64,000 bases of DNA, from assembly GCA_916610825.1 (NCBI GenBank), contig OU744450.1, positions 1,922,001-1,986,000 of the forward strand, read 5' to 3'. This stretch comes from Haliclystus octoradiatus. Taxonomy: Eukaryota > Cnidaria > Staurozoa > Stauromedusae > Haliclystidae. The position numbers were made by a program, and so were the translations under genes. Shown one piece after another: positions 1 to 42,200 of the stretch. Position 1 is the first letter of the stretch; every line of letters starts with the position of its first letter. The notes under the pieces are model-generated. The model saw only the letters and a list, made by a program, of their open reading frames with translations, was not told where the DNA came from and did not search any database.

Positions 1-179
1 CAAATGTCAATGAGAATAGTGAGTGCGTCCGTCCTCATGATGCATACTTTTGTAAGCAGTATGTGCCCGTCTGTGGTGGGGGAACGTGCGTTGTGCTATT
101 TCCAGGACATCATTTTTCAGCAATGTGACAGCAATATGGGGATGTGCCAGTATTTCAAAAATATACTATTCAAAAAATT

Positions 180-312
180 TGTAAACCAAAACAGTTGTGG
201 GAAAATTGTTTCTTGTTTCAAGAAAATATGTTCTCGTTTTAAGAAAATATGTTCTTGTTTTGGAAAATAGTTCTAGATTTGAGAAAATATTTTTAGATTT
301 GAGAAAATATTT
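180..312. repeat. Diverged 22-24-bp tandem repeat (AAGAAAATATGTTCTTG type)
   Basis: About five imperfect units of the form TTTTAAGAAAATATGTTCTTG. Similar diverged arrays occur at 41380-41560, 45750-45980, 47865-48300, 57030-57130 and 63090-63500. It makes spurious open frames. Confidence 0.6.
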
Positions 313-399
313 CGGCTCCAATACGTAAGAAATTTTTTCTTAATAATATATATATATATATATATTAATAATAGAGTCAAGAAAGACACACCATTTTTG

Positions 400-441
400 C
401 TGTTACTTGAAGTTTCACGTTGTTAAACGATCATCAGACAG
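400..441 (-). ncRNA. Hammerhead ribozyme motif, palindrome 1, minus strand
   Basis: Read on the minus strand: stem I CTGT, core CTGATGA, stem II CGTT-TAAC-AACG, GAAA, stem III ACTT-C-AAGT closed by the A15.1-U16.1 pair, cleavage triplet GTA, stem I ACAG. All conserved core nucleotides are present. Stem III is minimal, as in the dimeric hammerheads of some retroelements. Predicted cleavage lies between 404 and 403. Confidence 0.7.
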
Positions 442-470
442 AATACAATTGTATACAATTGAATTGTATT

Positions 471-512
471 CTGTCTGATTATCGTTTAACAACGTGAAAC
501 TTCAAGTAACAG
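471..512 (+). ncRNA. Hammerhead-like motif, palindrome 1, plus strand (core mutated)
   Basis: Mirror copy of the minus-strand motif with identical stems I, II and III, but the core reads CTGATTA instead of CTGATGA. The changed G is essential in known hammerheads, so this arm is probably inactive. Confidence 0.6.
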
Positions 513-730
513 CAAAAATGGTGTGTCTTTCTTGACTCTATTATTATTTACCGCTCTGCTATTTACAAGCATTGAGCACTGTTCACCTGCCAATACTTTT
601 AAATTTTTATTAAATTTGAAACATATTATATATATATATATTAGATATTATCTAATAGCAAAAAATAGTGCTCGATATCATTTGACAGAGCTAAATATAA
701 TAAAAGGAGTCAAAGACTACACATTCATAA

Positions 731-770
731 TTGTTACTAATAGTTTCATGCTTACGCAATCATCAGACAA
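731..770 (-). ncRNA. Hammerhead ribozyme motif, palindrome 2, minus strand
   Basis: Stem I TTGT/ACAA, core CTGATGA, stem II TGC-GTAA-GCA, GAAA, stem III ACTA-T-TAGT, triplet GTA. Same architecture as palindrome 1 with different, still complementary stems. Confidence 0.7.
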
Positions 771-821
771 ATAAACTAATTCTAACTCTAATTCTAATTC
801 TAAATAAACTTATTAGTTTAT

Positions 822-861
822 TTGTCTGATGATTGCGTAAGCATGAAACTATTAGTAACAA
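822..861 (+). ncRNA. Hammerhead ribozyme motif, palindrome 2, plus strand
   Basis: Identical to the minus-strand copy: TTGT, CTGATGA, TGC-GTAA-GCA, GAAA, ACTA-T-TAGT, A, ACAA. Predicted cleavage after 857. This palindrome therefore carries a complete motif on each strand. Confidence 0.72.
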
Positions 862-1220
862 TTATGAATGTGTAGTCTTTGACTCCTTTTATTATATATA
901 TATATAAATATATATATGTTGGCTGAAACGATTGAGAAAACCATTGTTTCGATTGCTTATCAATTAATCCCTAGCGAGTTCTGCCAAACCAGAACAAGAT
1001 CGTGATTGCTTTTGACGAACAAAAGACAAACAATGGTTCTCATATTTTAAGCAAGCTTTCTGTCGGCATTAAATAGACCCTACTAATCCTAAAAAATGGG
1101 CCTAGCCTAGGAATGCTATGGCTACGTTGATCTTACTGAAGTGGGACACTCCTGCCGGCCGATATATTTTAGAGATTATCAGCCCCACATATGAAGTAAA
1201 TATATATAAACATTATGTAC

Positions 1221-35105
<33,885 letters not shown>

Positions 35106-35978
35106 CGTATTCAGATCTGGCAAAAAAATAAATTCAATAAGCAATTAGAGGATCCCATCTTGTATATAGGCCTAGTCAAAAAAGTCAAAAGACATTCCCA
35201 TCTGATCTGGCCATCTCCCTTCTCCCAAGTCAATCCTAACGTTTCATTTTACAGGATTTTTTAATCTACAACTACTCCACATCTGTAAATTGGAAATTAA
35301 ATTTCAAAACCTCATTTAATTTATTTAATCCTTACTTCATATGACCTGCTACGTGGCTGCTGACACTCATTTGATCTGCAGTGTCACGACTCACGACTCG
35401 CGGCTGAGATCAACAAAGAGTGTTGAAAATCATTGCGCAGCGAAAAAAGCCACTCCTCTAGAATAGAGGAGAGGTACGGGTGCCTTCGGTAGGGCGACAT
35501 CGTCTACATTACTTATATACTGCTGACACTCCCGGTCTTATCCACTCACCTTCGTCCTTCGCTTCGCTTCTCCTGAGGCTTTTATTTAGCCGAGTGCGTT
35601 CTTCGTGACTTGATAACTTCCATTTATATTAATATCCTCATGTCAAATTGGATTAAATTATTTATATGAATGACATCAAACTTATACTTATATTACTTTA
35701 CAGACCTTAACTTTCTTTTCTTTCAAGCGACGTAGTTTCGCGTTCGCCGTTCGAAAGAAACAAAACAAAACTTCATACTGATGTTGGCACTTTTGAGCCT
35801 GAAATGCGTCCTGATGATTGAGCCTCATTCGAATCCTCAAATATCATGCGAACGAGTATAAACAACAACAGTTTCATGATTTTTTCGTGAAAGTTACGTT
35901 ATATCTTGCTCATGCTATACTACAATTTCTTATACTGACTTAAAACGATTCAATTCAATAGATCAATGGTTATTTATC
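35106..35978. promoter_or_regulatory. Divergent intergenic region between VPS53 and the RING ligase gene
   Basis: The start codons of the two genes face away from each other across 873 bp, so this must hold both promoters or a shared one. I see no clear TATA box positioned for either gene. It contains a copy of the SINE-tail repeat (35437-35515) and a plausible splice acceptor for a VPS53 leader at 35117-35118. The rest is AT-rich without recognised motifs. Confidence 0.5.
35437..35515 (+). repeat. SINE-tail-like repeat copy in the divergent promoter region
   Basis: AAAAGCCACTCCTCTAGAAT then GGTACGGGTGCCTTCGGTAG and GGCGACATCGTCTACA. Same core as in the SINE at 5862. Confidence 0.65.
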
Positions 35979-36206
35979 ATGAAATTGTTTCTAACATGGC
36001 ATATTATTTTAGTTATATTTGATTTAAAATATGAATTCGTTTATGGATGTTCGGAAAACAGTACTGTATCATTGAAGTTTTCAAGAACTCTAGACGTCGA
36101 TACAAGCATCTTAGATTTACAAGATTATTATGAAACAGAAATTATCTTAAAAGGCTGTAACATTGGCCATGACTTTGGAAATTCAATCTCTATTGTTTAT
36201 TCAGAG
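35979..36206 (+). CDS. RING ligase exon 1 (residues 1-76)
   Basis: Starts with the ATG that opens a signal-peptide-like sequence; an earlier ATG at about 35965 is out of frame and short. Encodes the start of the luminal region, with two Cys (C24, C60). Ends in phase 0 before GTAATC. Confidence 0.8.
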
Positions 36207-39200
36207 GTAATCATGTTTTAAATACTATATTATATTGTGAGCCGCAAGGTAATAGTAATTGTAGGTTGGTTAATAATTGAAACAAAGATTAGTCGAGTTG
36301 AAAAAACTTAATAAAACTTGATTAATCTTTTTATTTCATTTATACGTAGCTCTACTTAACTATATCGAGCACTCTTTTAAATGGTTTGCGTATTATTCTT
36401 ATTATAATTAATATAGTACAAATCTTCTATAGATTGGTTAATATCACAAATTATGAAGATCTGTAACTCTTACGTGACGTCACGAATCGATCGATTTATT
36501 GGATTAAATTAACAGCAAATCACACTAAATATTCGTACAGCAAATGAAGGGGGTTCCTAACTTCCTAGAGAGTGTAAAATTGTCCGATCCCCGTTCCGGC
36601 CACGGAGAAATTATTTCAAAATCGCTCAATTCCCTATTCCAAAATTAACCTTCCTAGCTCTAGACACACTGAGAAATTATTTTAGAATTACGTTCCAAGC
36701 CTGCCAAAATCGTCCAATTCCCATTTGGTAAATTAACCGTCATACAACATCGCGGTTATTTTAACCCTCAAGGGTAGCAATAGTTATAATAACCTCTTAG
36801 GCTATAATCACTTCTCATGAAATCTTTGGTCTAAATTTCTCCGTCGCGACAATTTTTGATAAATTTCCTTTTTCTGCTACCAAATGTTCATCCTCTCATC
36901 CCCGTTTCTTAATACCACTCCCTACCACCCCTCGGCCACTCCTATTTGCGTGACATGTCCGGCCCCTATAAATTGCCGGTAACTGCAGGTATGACAAACA
37001 ATACCCTCTATAAATTGCTTACAGAAAATTTGAAATACATTATACATCACCAAACTTAAGCAAACTATTATCCTAATCATTATTTTATTATTTTAATAGC
37101 AGAACAATCTTCTTAGCTGTGACTATCTAGATGTCCTTCCGTGGCTAAGAAATATTGTTTCAAAAGAACAAAGCCCATACACACTCAACATTGATTCTCA
37201 ACATCATCGACATCATCATTCAAATGGAATCTTACACCAAAGTTATATCACTGCGGAAGATACGAACTTGCATTTGAACAATGTAGGCCTAAAATTAGTA
37301 ATATAAAAGCATAAACAGATTGGTTTCAGTTTATCGGGAGCTTACTTGTAGCTCCTCAAAATAGTTTGACCAGAGTTTCACTTTTAGAAAACGAACGGCA
37401 GCCAGTATCCCAAAAGAACGAAATAAAACTCCCATAAGATTTCTATGTGATCCCGTTTGACCAATTTCATCACTCCCATATTAGCCTGTATTTTAGTTTC
37501 TATGATTTCATTTTCTGGTAATTATAATCTTCTGGAAATTTGCAAATGTAGCCGGAAAATTTGAATTGGCTGTGGCAGTGGAATTAAGCTGTCTAACCTA
37601 GTGCTGTGTCATCGGATTATATATATTAATTGCAAATTCCCTAATGCCTTTGCATGCAATGATATAAATCAAATAATATTGTAGCTGACTATAGCAACAT
37701 TCAATATAATAGCGCATATTCATTGTTGTTCAATATGCACTTCACACTTGATGAATTTAGTTAAAATAAAGATCGAGTATTAACAACCAACGCTTACCAA
37801 CCATCAAATCTCGGCACATCAAAGTAAGCGGGACTTGGAGCCAGTGAAATCGTATATATGAAAGTTATTATTATGCATTATTACAAAGACAGATGATAAA
37901 ATATGAACCTAATAGATTATAAAATGTTCAAAAATGAAATTTAAAGTTCTTCATTATTAAAAACTTGCTGCTTTCTATATATTTTTCATCTGTGATTTTT
38001 GTCATTCTCTTTCAGAATGGCAGTTCACCATTTTTAGTCAGCATCGTTGTTTCATTAAAGAACAGAAATTCTTTGAAATCTAAACATTCAGATGTAAGTT
38101 AATCATAATATATCGCCGAAGGTAACGTTCAAACATTTAATTTAATGTGTAGCATAGACAAAACTATATATTATATGCGAAGGAACCTTCAAAATGAAGC
38201 CAACATCAACACCGGAGCTAGAATCAGCCAAGCATGAATTCTGCAATCGGGTCATGAAGCTGGAATACATTGCAGGAAGAATGTGTTTTTTCGACAACTG
38301 TTTCTGCTTTTCAAAAACTCTTTTAAAAGATGTATAAATATATAAATCAGTGCTGAATTCAAATGAATGGATTTGTTTACATTCTTATCTAATTTTATAT
38401 TGTATTCCAACTGCTGTGCGTAAGTGGATGCTGAAAATGTTCTGTATTTTGCTAGTCAACATTTATTTCAACAGGAATCGCATCTTATCTTATCGGATCA
38501 TCCGTTTATTGTCCTAGTAGGAATTGATGCTGTCTTGGCAGACTCATTATTCAAGAGGTATTTATGAATAGTATGTATACAATAGTCAAGTCTAGATTGA
38601 TTGACCACCATATTAGACGTGTGTGGCCTTGATATACAGACAGAGTAGTGTTGATATCATAGAAACACATATATTAGCGAGACGATCTACTGTATAAGGT
38701 ATCTTATGTTCCTGCTGTAGAGAAGTAGAGGTATTTTGTGAAGATGACACAATAAAAGTCAAAACGTCAAATCTGGTAACAAAAATCAAAGACAACAGTA
38801 TATTTGAAGGTGTTTTATTGATAAAACTCAACGTTTCGGCCATCGTCTGTGACCATTTTCAAGAGTGAAAGAAATTTTTACTGTTGGAAATGGTCACAGA
38901 CGATGGCCGAAACGTTGAGTTATATCAATAAAACACCTTCAAATATACTGTTGTCTTTGATTTTTGTTATCAAATGCTTTAAGAAGAAGCTACTCATCAA
39001 ACGTCAAATCGTTACTTTTATATCGCTCACTTTTTTTAATCGCGACATTAATTATCTATAAGCAATTTAATAATTTCCTTATTAAAAATATATACGTTGC
39101 GTGAAAATTGTGCATAGGGGTGTCGAAACGTATTGCTCAGGTTTACTATTCGGTATAAATCATCTTCTGAAATATAAATTTAAAAAATAATTAGAATACC

Positions 39201-42200
39201 AAGACCATATACCACATTATATTTCTTTCGTATACCTATTTCGTGAAGATGGCATGACAAGAAATGTCGAAACGTCAAATCACAGCTTTTGTATCGAGCC
39301 CACGTCTATTGTCCTATAGTCTGACATAGATTAAATGCCTTTATTTCCTCATCCGATTTAAAATTGGACTTTCGAGCAGTCATTAATTGATGAAGCTTCA
39401 TAGTTTTATAATTGTTAAAATATCATTTTTACTTAACAGCATGAAGAATTCTATAATTCACATCGAAGTTAATAAAGCGTCAATGTTGAAGACTGAAGAA
39501 GAAGTAAAAGTACGTGGTCGTGAGTGGTCGTGTTGGGTTCGAAATTAGCATAGGTTGTGCAATGCGATAAGCATTTGGCATCCCGGTTAGGCATACATTA
39601 ACGTTTGGCTAAGTTTGCATTATACGCGGTACATTACGAAGAAATATGATTTTTAAAAAAAATTATTTACAAAATTTATGCAGTCGCCAATACTACAGTC
39701 TAACTTGGTAAATATTGCCCTCTGATCGGATGGATATAGGGACATTAAGTAAGGTAGGAATAGGAGAGCTTACTCCAGAATAAAAATAAATCTAACTCTA
39801 TTTGGGTGGTATTTAGCAAGGTGAGAACATAAAAACAAACATAAAGGAGTTTGACTGTATACAACCTTCTCACTAGCCTGCGTACCAGCCCCTAGGTTTT
39901 TTCTGAAACCTATGGTTTTAGAAATAAACCTCGGGGCTGGTACGCAGCCTACCTTCTCACATGAACCCTATATGAACCCTATATGTTTTTCATACAAAGA
40001 CAGTGATTTAGATCACGGCTATATGTAAGTGGAAGTTTGTTCCAACACGCTTCCCACTATAATTTGCCAGTCAAGTTTGTTGGCCAATGCAACAACAACA
40101 ACAACAATAACCTGCTAAAATCAAACGAGGAAGAGCCATCCATTAGAAATACAAGAGTGGTACGTATGACTCTATTATGACGATACAGTGCCATGTACAC
40201 TCCCGCATCTTTATGTATCCCTATATTGCCTACATGCACGGCCTTATAGGAACCTTTCTAAATGACATGTCAAGGAAAATTATACGAGGAAATCTATAAA
40301 ACGATGATGGTTAACTCGAATACCAGTTTGATAGAATTAGAGGCTTCATTATATATGTTATTAATGCTTTTATCGATTTACCATTATTTAGACCCAGACA
40401 GCCAAAGCGATGTTATTCTGGGGGACGTGCGGTCGACCATTAGGTTGGGATAGTATCGTATGCTTGAATCAAAGTGGCGAAGCAAAAGATGTAAGATACA
40501 TCTACTCCATTCATGCAAACATCGGTTATGTGAGACTGATTTACTGTATTGAAAGTTTATTGCCTTTATTTGAGCTCGAAGTTTTTGTTTTAATAATCAA
40601 AGTTTATAAAAACACTGATTCTCTAATTTCTAATACATTTAACATCAATTTAGGGCTAAACCAAATGTTACTGCATGTCCGTTAATGTATGTAATATACT
40701 TTTTAATATTTTGGATGTGCATAATTTATTGAATTTCAAAATCAAAAACAATTAAATTTGATCAAGCGTTCTGTGCGCATAACAGAAAAAGACGCCTTGA
40801 AGCTCAAGCAATTATATAAATGATTGTATCTTCATTCTATTAATTAAGATCATATTGGAGTTCGAAATCTTGATTAATAATAATAATATCCTATCCCCTA
40901 TTGTCATGTCATTAATGCTCATTGCTAATTTGTTCATGTATTGACTGTTCTTTGTATTCGTATTATTCACGCAATATTTTATCATAATCGTATGCATATA
41001 CTTGATTCGTTATATAAAATATTGTGATTTTTCAAAAATTATTATGTATAACTGTCATGTATGGCGTAATCAATAATTGTAGCCTCGTAAACAAATTAAT
41101 AATATACTCTCTTCGCAGTTCAGTTCAGGTACACCAAGCGAATACAACGTTGTCTTTTAGTTTTCTGTGTCTTATACTTAATGTTATTCAGCATAAATAG
41201 ATATTTTACATTAGCATAATAAATGACCTTCATTTTTGCAATCGATTTTTATTGCAGTTAACGGGAATGTCTTGTGCAGCGAATTCAATAGCATTTATTG
41301 TGTTGATTGCTCTTATCGTAATTATCAAGGTAATTAATGCACAGAAAGTTTAATTTCTGCAATCATATTTGGCTTATTTTGTGCCAAAAATTTCTTGTTT
41401 TAAGCAAAAAATATCTTGATTCAGGCAAAACATTATTATTTGTTCCCAATTTTCAAGCAAGTTGGGCTTGCAAGACAATTACGCGTATAAAAGTTGGAAA
41501 TATTCAATATGCTTTGCTTAATCCAAGAAATGTTTACCACAAAACAAGATTTAAACTAGCAAAATATTATTGCAGGAATTAATTTTCCTGTGAAATTATT
41601 AGAAAATCATGCTATTACTCTATGTCTATTAAAATGCTTTTGCTTTTAAACAAGAAAACATTTCTATGTAACATTTACTTGAAATAAAGGTGCCAATCTG
41701 TCCTCATAGCTAGAACACATTTTCAAATACAATAACCAATTTTTATGGAGATAACGCGAGAGATAACGTATAAATTTTTGTTGAAATAAAGTTAAAATAA
41801 TTTGTTCGCATAGCTATAGCTATAACCTTTCCCAAATTCAAATACAACTGTTCCTAAATCTCACTATTTTGGACAAACGTTTCTTAAATGAAGAACGCTT
41901 TAAAGTCTGAAGTACTACGTTTTGATTGTGAAATATTGTTTCTCCAGAGCTATAGTCATACGTTATAGGTCGTTTTAAATAAAAAAAAATGTTGGATTGA
42001 TACAAAAAAAAAAAAGCATTAAATGATTTATATCAAATCAAATATTCCAACCATAACTAAATTGCCGCCGTGCATTCCAATACATTCTTTCTGTAGGTAT
42101 TTAAATTACATTTTTAATGTGTTTCTTTTATAGGCTAGAGTTTGCTATATTCTAGACATATATTGGGCATCTAAAGCAAATGTAAGTTATTGTTTTCCTC

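Larger units (their letters stand above)
366..547. repeat. Palindrome 1 (inverted repeat, arms about 83 bp)
   Basis: Near-perfect fold-back around a centre near 456. Each arm has the 42-nt hammerhead-like motif followed by a tail of about 38 nt ending in TGTGTCTTTCTTGACTC. A (TA)n run lies just left (347-364). Confidence 0.9.
697..896. repeat. Palindrome 2 (inverted repeat, arms about 83 bp)
   Basis: Near-perfect fold-back with a 30-bp TAATTC-like spacer. Arms have the hammerhead motif and a tail ending GTAGTCTTTGACTCC, homologous in layout to palindrome 1 but diverged in sequence. Confidence 0.9.
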
